Shown here piece after piece: positions 22,401 to 37,400 of a DNA stretch of 64,000 nucleotides; position 1 is the first letter of the stretch, and each line of letters begins with the position of its first letter. Both the position numbers and the translations under genes were made by a program. The DNA comes from Hormiphora californensis (Eukaryota > Ctenophora > Tentaculata > Cydippida > Pleurobrachiidae): contig CM035361.1 of NCBI GenBank assembly GCA_020137815.1, positions 797,524-861,523 on the forward strand. Reading direction: 5' to 3'. Below the pieces are notes generated by a model that saw only the letters and a program-made list of their open reading frames with translations, did no database searches and had not been told where the DNA came from.

Positions 22401-25400
22401 ACCGGTAGGAGGCAGATCATGCCAGCCCAAATAAGGACACAAACCCCTCCCCAGATGGAAAATGGGCCTGCCCAGCCGTACTTGGTGAAGGTTACCCCTC
22501 CCACAGCTGCTGCTACTGCCGCACCCAGCCAGTTGCCACTGTTACTAAAGGAAGAACTGACCTGAAATAAGAAGATGGGGCAATGTATTTCGAGCTACGA
22601 AACCGAAAAGACCTGAAAGAAGATGGGGAAAGAAGATGGGGCAATGTATTTCGAGCTACGGAACCGAAAAGACCTGAAAGAAGATGGGGAAAGAAGATGG
22701 GGCAATGTATTTCGAGCTACGGAACCGGAAAGTGCCCCGTGTATAATGCAACTGGGGTTCCAGTTTGCGCACAAACTTCCCAAGACTTGAACAAAAAACA
22801 AAGGGCAGGTTTTAGTAAACCAAAACGTGAATTGATAAGAGTGCGGTTGCCATGGTTACCCCTTTCACACATACCTTTACGTGATCAGAGTGGTTGCCAT
22901 GGTTACATACCTTTACGTGATCAGAGTGGTTGCTATGGTTACATACCTTTACGTGATCAGAGTGGTTGCCATGGTTTGCCTAGCTAGACTCTGTTTCTCG
23001 TGCCCGCCCGCGAAACACAAATGTTAAGGAGGGTTAGAACATAGCAAGCCATGCAGTTACATACCTTTACGTGATCAGGAAGCCAGATATTACAGCTGAT
23101 CTGGGTGGTCTGCGTGACAATAAACCCAAAATATCCGTGGAAGAACTTGAGGATGAAGAGAGTGGATACGGCGTTGTAGATCCCCATCTGTGGAGCAGCC
23201 CAACCGATGAGTCCTTGAACTGAAAGACATTTAGTGTGTTCCCAGTGTTATAGGAGAGAGCCCTGCAGCTTCGACAAAGTCAAGACTTGGTGGTTTGGAG
23301 CTCATGCTCGACAAGTTTTCAAGTGGTGGTTTCACTGAAACATGAACGGTACGGTAGAATTATGTTTATTGGCCCTTGTTGGTCAGCTATGTTTTTTTAA
23401 TGAAACAATAAACATGTACCCGTCAATTTAACACCTATAGTCGAGGTATTATATTTAACAGCATTCCGGTACCCACTTCTTCTGTCAGAGCATTGGCATT
23501 CTTTCAAGCACGAGAACTGTGGTCAGAGCATTGGCCTTACAACACTTCATGATAAATGTACTCACGGAAGTTGCCGATGATCTGTGCCGCTACTCCGAGG
23601 ATTATGATTGAACGGAGTGATAGGATTTTCCGTTCAACCAGCATGTCCACTATGTTTATGGGGAGGTTGCAGAAGTACCCGATACCCGGGGCCAGGCCGA
23701 AGAAACCGACAATGATTCTGGGGATACCTGCAGGAGAGAAATATGGTGCTCAAGGACAATAATTCTGAAGTTACATAAAATAGGAATCACGACAACAAAA
23801 CACAATGATCATCCGGGTAAACCGGAGTTCCATTGTATATAATACACAATTGTCAATTGTACAGATGAATCATCTGAGATGATAGAAAATGATATTAAAC
23901 CAACCTAAGTTATCATGAAGATGAATAACGTAGAAGGAAGAGGGGAGAAAGGCGATTGAACATGCGATAAACTGACTAATAAATAATCCCAACATCGCCT
24001 TGGCTGCGGCACTGTTCATGGTAGAGGTGTGTGTGTGTTGTCAAAGAAAGGGAGTGCTTTGTAGTATCCTTTCAGTAGATATGTGTAGGTAGATCAGTGG
24101 ATATGTGTAGGTAGTGAGTTTGGGAGGTTCGGAAAGAGACTCCGAGCTGCGGACCAGGAACGAGTTTTTAAAGACTCCGAGCTGCGGACCAGGAACGAGA
24201 TAAATAATAATAGTAGAAGAAGTGTTGTTGATATCAATCCATCCACCTGACTGAATCTTGAAACTGCTGCAACACAAAAAAGGGGGGACTTTTTAATTTG
24301 CAGCAGATCAAAACGGTTACATTGTGAACTGTTATGTAATTAGCAGCTGAACTAGGCATTGCAAAGTCGGGGAATGTAAACAAACAATCATTGTACACAC
24401 ATGGCAGACATGGCAGACATGGGAAGAAGAGGTGGGCCGGAAGTGAAATATATTAAATTCGTGCACATGTTGTGCAGTTCCAAAAATTGGGAAACATTCA
24501 ATTTTGAAATCGGCTGAATGGATGTATTAACAAGCTTGAATAGTTAATTAATAAGCATCTTTTTTGAGTTAAACTTTTACCCCTTTGTGGTTTGTGTACT
24601 AACTGTTTTACTTCACAGTTCACCACGGGTTTAAACTAACCACAAACCCACGTAATATGTAGATTAAATATAATCACTTTAGCGTTACTTAATATACAGT
24701 AGTACTAGTAGTATTGAGGGGCGTGAAATCACATTTACTAACAGAATGCCCGAATAATCTCGCTTACTTCACTCATCTCATCTCCTCTGACACTCCTCTC
24801 ACTCTCGATCTCATCTGCCTCTCTCCCTATCTCTCTCTCTCGACTCTAATATACTACGCAAAGCTTGCCTGACTAGCGCAACAATCCCAAGCCCGAATCA
24901 TAAGCACACTGAGATGATCCGTGGTAGCGATCCGATGATCCGTGGTGGCGGTCTAAAGACTGAAAGACCAATACACAGTATCGCCTATCGGGGAAGACCC
25001 TCCGACAAATATAGAGACCATGTTAAGCCCGTCTGATGACCATGGCCTGATAGTCAAGCAACGTTCCACCAATCCGCTACCAGTTAGCAAGAAACTTATC
25101 ATGTAGCCCTTTGTGTGGGGGCAGTGTTGGACACCCCTGGTACCGATAATGGGTTTCCCGGGAATTTATCCCTAACCTTAACACACGTTACATGTAGATT
25201 TGCCGCTCTACAACACCCCCTATCTTAGAGAACACCAGGGTAGGATCAAGTGTTTTCCGGAAAACTGAGCAGCAGAATATACCATTCAAATAACTGAAGA
25301 TAATTTTCCGTGGAAATAACGCCGAATACTCAGCACTATACAATCATCAATAGCGGCTATAAATTCTCTCGCTCTCTCTATTTTTCTCATTTATTATCTC

Positions 25401-28400
25401 AAATTATGATTGTCGATTTATCACGTCCGAAAAAGAAGATCAGTGCCTCTTTTTATGAAAATCACAAACAGTTCCGTCAATAAAAACCACTTATTAAACC
25501 ATGCATTAACGTTAATTGATGATGCTGAGGTAAACACCAAACAATGTACTGGGAGTTGGGAGAGATCTTTGAAAAAAGGAAAAAAACCCGGTAAAACATA
25601 TATTCTTTGAAAACATGGATTCACCAATCACGGAGGAAGTCACAAAATGAAATAACAGCTAAACTCAACTTCAACTCAGTCAACTGTATTGTCACTGGGA
25701 AATCAAGGGATCACCAAAATTTAAATGAACCCCACGCTGGCAACAAAAACATATGACGCCGGAAAGGGGGTTGCTATGAGAACAACACAAACAATGCCAG
25801 ATATATCGTCACTGAAAAACTTGCAAAGAGTTAGAATACAAACCATCCTAGATCACGTTTTCTATTTTAAGTTGAACCTAAATACAATAGGCCATATATA
25901 TACCGGTTGAGCAACTGATAAAAGATCGATAAACTACAGTATGTTAGCCGTTATAATTAGTTTGCATATATGAAAACAAGAGGGAGTGATTTGAGTTTGA
26001 CAGATAGGTGCTAAAGAGGTATATACCAGGTCGTATTGATGTGTCGAGCCAGCCTAGTGGCATGGTCTTTTGAGCTAAAGAGACAGACCAGGTCTACCAG
26101 CTGGTATCATGCTATAGTCATAGACCAGAGTAGAGTTTGCCTAGTTAGACCCCAAGTGCCCCGAATTTCAGAAATCGAAAAAAATATTTTTCTAAGCCTT
26201 CAGCTAGGCTGCAAGATTCTATTCGCTAGGCTGCAAATTTTTGCTCGGTCTCGGCTGCTACGCAGCCTCGACCTCGCGACGTACGTCAGCATCGTAGAAG
26301 TTGGGCTAATAGAGAAAAAAGTACCATTTTCGGGGCAAAATCATCGTGCAGCCCAGAATGGGAAAATTTCCTCAAAATTTTCTGCAGCCGGGCTGCAAGA
26401 ATCTCGACACCGAAATACATATGTATTTCACACTCTAATGAGGGGGATGGATATGTGACACCATTCTGGGACGCCCTGTTAGAACATTGGCCTGACAGGG
26501 GACGCCTAATTAGCAAAATCATCGTGCAGCCCAGAATGGGAAAATTTCCTCGAAATTTTCTGCAGCCGGGCTGCAAGAATCTCGACACCGAAATACATAT
26601 GTATTCCATATATACTCTAATGAGGGGGATGGATATGTGACACCATTCTGGGACGCCTTATTAGCACTGTTAGCCAATACGGGATATTAAACACATGTGA
26701 TTCCCGGGCTGCAGTATCAGTCGAGGTTATTTTATTTAGGCTGCAACAAATCAGTCAGGCTGCAAATATTTGCTCAAAAAATTACACGGGTTTGCAATAT
26801 CGGGGCACAGTGCGCCCCGCCCGAAAATAAATTGGGTTTGAACAAAACAATGTAGAATCGCTCGACAGTGACACTGTCCCCACATAAGACCAGATGGTTG
26901 CTGATAAGTGGTAAAAGTCACGCCACATTAATAAGTAATTTTTGGCTTATTTTATACTTATGTTATAGGTAAAAGATATTATAGATTATTGACAATTGAG
27001 GTGTATGTAAAAGACATTTTATTAAGCCGAATCTGCCCATCGAACTAACGCTAGTGCTGTATGTCAGTGTGTTCAGATAGGATTGGCCCTGTCAGACAGA
27101 TACCGTGACAGTATTTATTACTCGCTATTTCCCCACAGGTACCGGACCTGGCATACTGCTCCTTGATGATTTAGGTATTCCACCTGTACATGAACGCTTT
27201 AACCATGAAGAAGTCCAAGAGGTAAATTTTCCGATATATTAGGGGGTATTATTAGGGAGTATATGCATAAACCCGGATTGCCCAGATAGTCCGGATAATT
27301 GGTATTTTGAGGATAACCTAGAGGACACTCCGGGATATCTGGGTATGATTATCAAATCTATACGGGCTATACGAGTTATCTGGGCATGATTACCGGAGTA
27401 TTCCAGCTCGTACATGATGGAATAACTTTCCTGAAAATTCCTATTATCCGGACTATCCGGGTTTATGCATACCCCCCTATTAATTGTGTCATGTGGTGTT
27501 GTTTGGAAAAAGAACGTGTGGTAAATTATTTTAATCGGAAATCTTTTGTTATCCGACAGTGGCATATAATCTGTCACCATTACGTTTCATATTTTGATTA
27601 ATCAGCAATTGCTCAGTGTTCTGTCTCTGAATCCATCCCGACACTTCCATCTATGGACGATAACGCGACGCTATCACTACCCAGTACTATAGATGAGAGG
27701 GAGGAAGGGGTCAGATCTGCAGAACAGGTGAGAAACTGTAGCCGCGAAGTGTCGGGTCACGTGAGAGGCTATACAGTCGGACCCCGATTTACCGGAACCC
27801 CGATTTACCGGGAGGATAAACTTCCCCCGGTATAGGAAATTAACAGTATTTCACCCCGATATACCGGGCACCCCGATTTACCGGGCAAAATCGTTTCCCC
27901 CGAGCATCCCGGTAAATCGGGGTCCGACTGTACTATTTTGAAGGGGGGTATGTGGAGTTTGGTGACATAGACACCTGGCGCGACCCCCCGCATACATGTG
28001 AGCTCAATCTCGGTCGCGCAAGGTGTCTATGTCACCAAATGTGGAGTCACGGTTCACCAGTGACTGTCGAATGGGTTACTTTGAGGATATGTTTTAATTT
28101 CTCCAAAACGGACCATGAATAGGGAGAAAAGAGAAGCATGAAACTCACAGATGTTTGCTGTATGGTTACTGATCTGTCTCGAATTATTGGCACACAGATT
28201 GTTATCGTGATCTTCTGGAACAATACAGTGAATACAGTGACGATCTATAAGATCAACATCAATATACTGGTGTCAAAAGTTTGCCAAATACTGAACACAC
28301 ATCACGCGATATCTTCTCTGTCTCCATTTTTATCTCTATCAATAATCAATATCATCCCCGATTAGATACAGTCGGACCCCGATTTAGCAGATCCCCGATT

Positions 28401-31400
28401 TGCCGGGAAAATCGTTTCTCCCCTAGGGCGGTAAAAACTGACCGGGGTCTGCCTAAATATTATACCCTTTCAGATGAAAAGTTTTTCTAATTTTTCTAAT
28501 TTTCCTCGCTATTTAACCCTGAACAGATCTCTTCATCTATCAATGAGGATAACATTGTTATTATATTTCCATCCCTTTTCAGACACTGCACTACTCAGAG
28601 GAGGATGAAGGAGCTAGAAGTACTGGCAGAGAACGGCTAACGAGCGATTTGTACTCTGTAGTTTCCGATATTACAGGTACTAGTGGGTGTTATTGTGATT
28701 TGTGGGGTGGGGGGTGGGTAATGAGCGATTTGTACTCTGTAGTTTCTGATATTACAGGTATGCTTGGGTGTTATTGGGGGGGGGGGGCTGAAGGTTGCCA
28801 TTTGCCATGATGATTTCCAGAATCCGGTTTAAACTCAAAATAACAAAATAAAACTACAATTTTTACAAAAGTTTCGCCAAGCTTTAAAGACACAATAATC
28901 GTATAATGTACTTTGGTAAAACTTCAACTTCAATACATTTTCTGCAAACTTGAAAACAAGATGACTACACGCCGTAGAATAGTCTATTCAATATCTTCTA
29001 AAATAATTATTTTGTTTTTCCTATTTCCATTTTCGGTTATAGAAACTATGATTTAGGCCAAGGTATGCTCCATAAGTGCGTTATACTCCTTCCCGTTGTG
29101 GTCCTCTTGGAGCTCACTGGCTTCCTAAAAAGAGGGGAGTGTTAGAATCTTGTTACCATGGTTACCATGGTTAGTGGTTATACCTTGTACCTTGTTATTT
29201 GAATCTAGTGTAAACAAAGGTTTTTTCAATGCTTCAATTAATGAAGTGTTCCATGCTTGATCAGGATTCACTAGAATCAGAATTTATGCAATGTCATTTA
29301 GTAAGAAATTAGTCGGTTATCAGGAGATTTTTCACAGTAAGTCAATTGGGTTTCAATGATGCAATTAAAAAATAGATATACAGATGGTAGATGTCATAAA
29401 AGTTGCTAAAAGATTTGGATTCAAAAAGATAGGGGTTTAAAAGATGTTTTTATCTCCATGCAAATCCTCAGGTTTGTTGATTTGCTCATTCTTTATGTTA
29501 ATTTTTTTTGAACTGGCGCACCCAATTAGGTATAAAACGCCGGAAAATCCGTATAAGATCTTGTTGACTCAACCACAATTAATGTCGAGTATCACAGCAA
29601 ACAGAATTATGCTCATAATTGCTCATAATTGCTCGTAATTGCTCATATAACTAGCCTGTACCGATCAGAAAATCACGACATAGCAACATCACTATCATTG
29701 GTTACACCAACATTACCAATAGTCACACCATTTGTAAGACCCATCTCTACGGAGCTGGCCTTTTCATCTTCCTCCTCGAACTAATGTGTGTGTTAACTCA
29801 GGTTACCATGGTAACTATTGAGACAAGTGAAAACAAGTTTTTTACACAATCAACAAATGTTTCACGCAAAAGCGATCGTCAGGATTTAAAATTGTAAACT
29901 TGTTTACTCGTTAACAGTCCTCTGCTCCTTCATAAAGTTGGATGTTTCATGAGTTTAACGGCTAGATACTTCCTCTTGTGCGGACACTTGTTTAACAGTT
30001 CGCTCTTCCTGTTTATCAGGTCCTTCCCTCTGAGGATGTGGTACTTTTCCGCCAGACACAGATTACAGGTTATATTACCAGGTTGATATGTGCGAGCTTT
30101 GGCTAATAATCGCCATGTTATGTCATGTCTTATGTCTCTGTCCTTTAGTCTCCAGACTAGTTTGGACAGTTCTGTCTCGTTTTTGTATCTGTCGTGTCTG
30201 AATGTAGTTTTGTGTGTGTTCAGTCTGGATTTAAACGTCCCCTCGGCCATTCCGACGTATTTTGACTCCTTGTTCCCGTGCTTCACAGTAGCCTCGTACA
30301 CTACCCCTGTTGTTGGTTCAACCCGCCATTCTCGAAAAATGTGGCTACGGATATCGGAAAACAGTTTTTCGACCTACTGAGGCTGCACTTTCCTCCCCAA
30401 CACCCATTTCACCGGCTCTTCAACAAAAAGACGGTAAAATTGTCCTACTCTACCATGATGAACATGGACAGCATCGTCAAGGCTACCAACAAGAAGCTCC
30501 TGAAGAAAGCAGAAGAGATGCATGAAGGGAAGGGAAAGGAATGCAACTGCAGGAAAGCCGAATCATGCCCCGTAAATAAAAAGTGCCTAACAACAGGGGT
30601 AGTGTACGAGGCTACTGTGAAGCACGGGAACAAGGAGTCAAAATACGTCGGAATGGCCGAGGGGACGTTTAAATCCAGACTGAACACACACAAAACTACA
30701 TTCAGACACGACAGATACAAAAACGAGACAGAACTGTCCAAACTAGTCTGGAGACTAAAGGACAGAGACATAAGACATGACATAACATGGCGATTATTAG
30801 CCAAAGCTCGCACATATCAACCTGGTAATATAACCTGTAATCTGTGTCTGGCGGAAAAGTACCACATCCTCAGAGGGAAGGACCTGATAAACAGGAAGAG
30901 CGAACTGTTAAACAAGTGTCCGCACAAGAGGAAGTATCTAGCCGTTAAACTCATGAAACATCCAACTTTATGAAGGAGCAGAGGACTGTTAACGAGTAAA
31001 CAAGTTTACAATTTTAAATCCTGACGATCGCTTTTGCGTGAAACATTTGTTGATTGTGTAAAAAACTTGTTTTCACTTGTCTCAATAGTTAAGCTCTCCG
31101 CATCCCCGGATCGAGCACTCTACCAGGATACTAACTTCTACATCTAGCTAGTTACCATGGTAACAATTGTTTTGGTTACCATGGTTATCACTAGTTACCG
31201 TTTTGAGATTCGTATGTTTTCAATTGATTTATTTCATGCGGTGAAACAAGCGGTAGCGCCAGCCGGAAAGCTTTTGAAATAAATGCAACAACTAAGTTAA
31301 TTAATTTGTTAACTAATTAGTTAACTAATTAATTAAGTAATTAACTAATTAATTACCTCGAAGTAGGGAGCCTCGTTGATCAGCATGATGTTGTTGACTG

Positions 31401-34400
31401 TATCAAAGACAGGCAGTCGAATAAGAAGACCTGAAAGTTGCAAATTGTCAACTAAACGATATTTCAAAATCAAATCAAAGGGTATGATCCAATTCAGAAA
31501 CTGGACTTGTGATGATATACCAGGATATAATATTATCCTTCAATTATCTCGATTCTAATTAAGTTGAAGGAGCTGTAAAATTATACCCACCGTTTAATAC
31601 TCCAACTACAAAGCTGATGAGAAGTGTGACTGCGATACTGGCAAGGATCATTCCAAACTGCTCTCCAGTGCTCACACCATCCCCCTCTGTCCACATGGTG
31701 TCTCGAGAGAAGTATCTGGGGGAGGTATCGTAGGGTAATTGAATAGATGTGGCTAATTCGGGGATAATTCCATGGTGTCTCGGGAGATGTATCCATGGGA
31801 GTTGCCATGGTTACTCACTGGTTATAACTGTTTGGTTGCCATGGTTACTCACTGGTTATAACTGTTAGGTGTGGCGAGAACAACAATACCAGCAGCAAGT
31901 GCACCAAATACTCCGGGAATTCCGTGGAGCTGAGTCGCACCAGCACTGTCCATAACACCCACTCCTTCGAGCATCTCAGCAATCTTGGCGTAGCCCACAC
32001 TGGATAGAGCACCCGCCAGACCTGAGAAGATCATGGTATTTACAAACACGTTCGCTATGTCACTAGGTTTTACAGTACCTCCAATAAGAACGGGAACCCA
32101 GGGAGCAACGTTGAAGCTGCAGCTCATTCCAATACTGACACCGCCAGCGAGGGTAGCATTCTGGACCTCTATCTGTAAATAGGTGGTTGTAACCTTGGTT
32201 ACGAAATAATCCCTCAGGCTGCCTCGCGACCTTCGCGCTGACAAGGTAGGGGTAGAAGAAGAAGGTAGGGGTCACTTCCTTACCAAGTTGTAACCCTTGT
32301 GATGATCACTCATATCTAGACATCGTAGATTCTATAATTCTTTCTAGTTGCCATGGTAACTAAACACCTAGTTACCATGGTTACTAACTTACCATAGCGA
32401 ATTTCCCCTTGTGCAGGAGTGCGCTGGTAAGGATTCCAGTTACACAGCTCGCACAAATGGCAATGTAAGTGTTCACAACAACCCGCTGTTGAACTGTGAC
32501 GTCATCGAAGAGCAGGGCACCTGATCAGGGAATTAGTTAACTTACTTTGAGCTTTGTATATCTTGCTATACAAAGTTGAGGTGAAAGGGAGAATCTTTCT
32601 TTCCCTCAACGTTGTATATATTTGCTGTAACAAGTTGAAGGAAGGAAGAAGAGAGATGAAGAGGCGGATAAAAGCAAAAATTATACTGGGGTCCAGATCG
32701 CGTCTTTCTTCAATTCGTACCGTTGAAGCTAGGCCAGAACATCCACAGGACAATGGTTCCGATCATGGCGAAGCTGTCTGAGGTGTAAGTGGTCTTCCTG
32801 TTCTCCTCAGGGATGTTTTTAGCCTGATTTGAAGAGAGATTTAGAGATATTACAGGAAGATGCACGGGGATGTTTTTAGCCTGATTTGAAGAGATTTAGA
32901 GGTTAAAGGAAGTACAAGCTAGCTGTTGGAGATAAGTAATAATATGTGGGATTGTCGGGGAATACTACATCATATAATCGAAATACAAAACGGATTTTCT
33001 TGACTTTTTGACACACATCAATAGTAATAAGCCTTGCAGTTTAAACTCACTTTGGTGCCGAGTCCAAGAGTGATTCCCAGTCCAAAGAAGGCTCCGAAAG
33101 CATGAGTCAGAATAGAGCCACCAGCATCACTTGTCTGAAATTAGGGGATCTTACCAGATCTTACGGAATTAACTCTGGTCACCTTGGGACATATTGGATA
33201 CCATGATGGTAACTTTGATTACTTTGGTTACCATGGTAACTACTGACTACTCACGTGTAGGAAATGAATGATGATATGCTCGTTAATCTTCATGGCAAGA
33301 GGTTCAATAAGACAGATGAGGATCAGCTGGGTTGGTGAGGTAAACCCGTAGAGAACTCCGAAGGTGATGAGAACCGCTGCCGTGACAAGATCAGCACCGA
33401 TCATCCTGAAATACGTGATGATGTTGTGGTTTGGGTTTGGAACACTAATATTAATTTGGAAATTATGTGGTTGAGGTTTAGGTTTGGTTTAAGGTTTTAT
33501 TTGAGGCTTATTTTCTTTCTTCTTAACTATCATGGTTTGATGCTGTTTTGTTGATTCATGTTTAAGTTAGAATTCTATCCTTTTATAGTAATTTATTTGA
33601 GATCAATTGATACTTCTGCAGCGATTGTGCCTGTTTCTCTTTTTTGCGGATAATATATTGTTATTCTATTCTATTATGTTGTTCTCGGTAACTGTATTAT
33701 GTCACTGGATACTCAGTTTCTAGCTGTGATTGGATTTTGATATCACAAAAGGATAATATATTCAGGAGAATTATATACTTACGCAGTTATGTTGATTTCT
33801 GCTTTTATGAATTCGCCCTCGAAGATGCTGCTGACAATGCACGTGCATACCTGAAACATGTGATCATTCAATACACAAACACGTGATCACGTGATGCCCA
33901 AATAAGGAATAATCTGTACCTGGCACCACAGGAAGCAAAGCCCACAAATGAACAGGTTGAAGGTGATTCCAGCCCAGGTGTACTTCTTACAGAAGGCATA
34001 CAGGAATCCAAAACCCATGACACACATCGCGGTCGCATCCATCATCACTGAAATAGGAGAGAGAGAGAGAGAGTGGTGTTTTGGTGTTTTTGATGACCAA
34101 ATATGGTCATTGACCATATACGGTGCTGTATGACCATATATGGTAGTTTGACTTACTTCCATAGCTGCCCATCATGCTTCCACTGGTGAGGCGAAGGGGA
34201 GTCCTGATGACCGTGTCATTAGCGCCCTCACTGACATCGGGAACACTGTCAGAATCTAGCTTGGTACAAACTCCAAACAGAATTATAACCACAACCTGAG
34301 GAGATATTTGGAATGAAAATATGGATGATACTCCTCGAGATGTGTGTGTTGGAATAAAGTAAGATCGCAAAATGTCTGTGGTATCTAAGGAAGCGGAAGC

Positions 34401-37400
34401 CGGAAGGTGATCTTGAAACTATAAAAAGTTTAAGTAGTTTTTATTAGAAGATGATTATAGATCAGTTACAACTTACAAAGACGATATACCCCGTAATGGG
34501 TAGAGTGAACTGCTTCATCCCTTTACCAGCTTGTGAGTAACAATTAACAGCTAGGTTTAAAGAGAAATGGTCGGTTAGTTTGTCCTTTACATGAGAGTCT
34601 AGCTAGGCAACGGTTACTGTGGTTGATATATATCAGGTTTGTGGTGTGGTTGGTGGTACCAAAAAAACATAAAGCTTTCAGATGATATAGAACAAGTTAG
34701 CAAAAAGCTCATCAAATTATGCGGCTCGCCCGTGGAGGGATCAGACGTGCGACAATATATCGCTTGAGAGGATATGTTTAACTCTAAAAATGATGGTGAG
34801 ACAATCTTGATAAATGAGAGATTCCTTCAAGTCTGGATATATTCCCTACCATGTAGGGCCCCAGGCCATGGTGATGCCCCATTGTGAGAGCTGAATGCGT
34901 CTGAATACTTATCGGATGAATGAATGGATTAAAGAATGGCAAATGGAAAATATTTTATCTCCAGCCCCTCTCTTTTTCTCCCTAATCCTCTGTTAACAGC
35001 ATATATATAGACCGCGAATATTTTCTTCTTTTCCTAACTGAGCTATAAGGTACCACGCTTACTCGTATTTATCAAACCGCATTGATCTTGGAGAGCTGCA
35101 TCTCATTCTCAATCTGGAGTTCTCTTTTCAGATGCCTTTCTTTTCCCCACACATGTAGCAAAATTTGTCGATGGGGATATCGGTATAGCTAACTATCATA
35201 TAAATATCATATTCATAGTACATGCTTTCAGTTATCCGTTAAAATTACAGTGGTCTCTGGAGCAGCTCAATTTTGGAGAGAAAATAAAGGAAGAATACTT
35301 TAGAGGGCGAACATGAAAACATAAATTACAACAGGCTGTAAAAGTTCAAAACTAAAAAAAAACTAAAAACCTCATAGCAAAAGACACGATCTATAGATAG
35401 ATAGAAAAGACACGATGGAAGGTTCCTATAATCTTAGAATATCATGCTGGGTATTTCCAGAAAGAATTAGAAAATTTCGTTCAGCCAAACACTATGGGCC
35501 TCAAAGGGTTAACTAACAATTATAAACAGACAGACACGATGGAAGAAGCGAGACTAGCCTTGTGCCACTCCGGCCGTTTTAACTGCTCAGTGCTCAATGC
35601 TCATGCATAAAACACTCACACCTTAGACACTGCCCACTGGATATATCCAGAGATCTCTTTCTCTCCCATGGCCCTTTTTAGTTGGCACGTAAAACATCGT
35701 GAGTGGTTCTGGTGTGAAAAAGAGGGCCGTATAATAACAAAGCCATATGCGTGAATTTAGAGAGACATGGGTGGTAAATGAAAGGTCAATTACTAATCTC
35801 GCAAATGTTTTTTTTTCAAAAAGCACTTTAAGAGATCAGAAGAAGTACTCAAAAGCAAAACATAAGGTGAGCTTGCGTGCCAACTACTAATCTGACCTTT
35901 CCCAGTTCCCACATTTGAGTAACTCAACAACACATTTGAAATTTGGAAATTATAGCAATATAGTACCTCTTTACAAATGTAAAAGAAGGTTAGAACATAA
36001 CAAACAACGTAAATGGTTATTGTTGAAATATTGTCAAAAAGGCCCAAGTATTTGTTTGGATTTTCTAGCAGCCAATAAAGAAAGGGATAGTGCGAAAGTT
36101 GAACGACTGGTAACGAAGTTACACCATGCAGCTACAATTTATTGAATTTGTAGAACATATATCACGCCCATTGTGTGGCCTGCATGGTACTTATTCGGAA
36201 ACGAGTTGCCTAGCACGAAAACAGAATCCAATGCTCCTTTATCAAATTTGGTAACTGCTCCTTTATAAATTTAACTGTCTGAAAGTCTCGACCACTAGTA
36301 TGTAAAGGCACGAGGGACATAATTTTCAAATGGAATGTTGCCTACTGGTAACATTTTCACGAACCAATATTTCTCCTTTGGCCAAACGGGAAACAAAATT
36401 ACGGGTGTGAATCGAAATTGGTGTGAAGCACCGGGAAAAGAAACGGAGAGAGATTTTTGGGGGATGGAGAGTAGGAAATAATTTATTTTACTATCGGGGC
36501 CAAGGGACCAATTCGATATCAGCATAGTTTTTTATAAAATATGGAGCAATTTGTTATTTTATCGCGGCAGGAAGTTACAGAACAGCTTCAATATGGAGTT
36601 TAACACATAAATTGCACACCATATCAAACGTAGTGGCTTGCAAAAATAACAAACAACACAGCATATCCTCTCTCTCTCTCTCTCCCTAATTATTGTAACA
36701 AACTCTCCAAACAAAACCGCATACGCGATCTCTCATGCGTGCCAGCCCCAACGCCCAATATTCCATCTATTTTTTCTCTCAATCCCAGCTCTCACAAAGC
36801 CACCATCTCCCCTTCCTTCAAAGTTTCTCTTCATCTCTAGTTCAGCTGTTACCAGCCTTTTGTTTCAAAAGGAGGACAGAACAGAAAGAGTGACAGTTCG
36901 CCTTTATTCGAACACATAACGGTATAAAGACTAACAGTAACAAAAATAGTGAGATGAAGAAAGGCCGGCTAACTTCTAGAGCACTTCACTATTGCATGCT
37001 AGTGTATTGTTTAGAGCCACACACACGTGTGGCTGGAACTCCAGTTGTAACAAGCACAGCCTAGTGCCTACAAGTTGAAAATAGTGGGGGGTATTCTAAA
37101 ACGTATGCCTGTCTTGAGTTATTGAATACCCTATTGAATACCTTAAACCCGCCCACAGCATATACTGGTGATACAAACTATAGGGCAACCCACGTACATC
37201 TATTCGATCTAGAGACATAAGATGCACTGTGTCGCAGATGTATGTTGATGGCCCTCATGATACGTGCTCATTCTAGGCAACCTGGACATAATAGTAGGGG
37301 GTATTTATATAATCCCAGACAACCTGGACATAGTGTGATTCCGGAAATGACTGATACACACCGGATCATGTGATGCCCATATATGGTGTCGTGTCTAACA

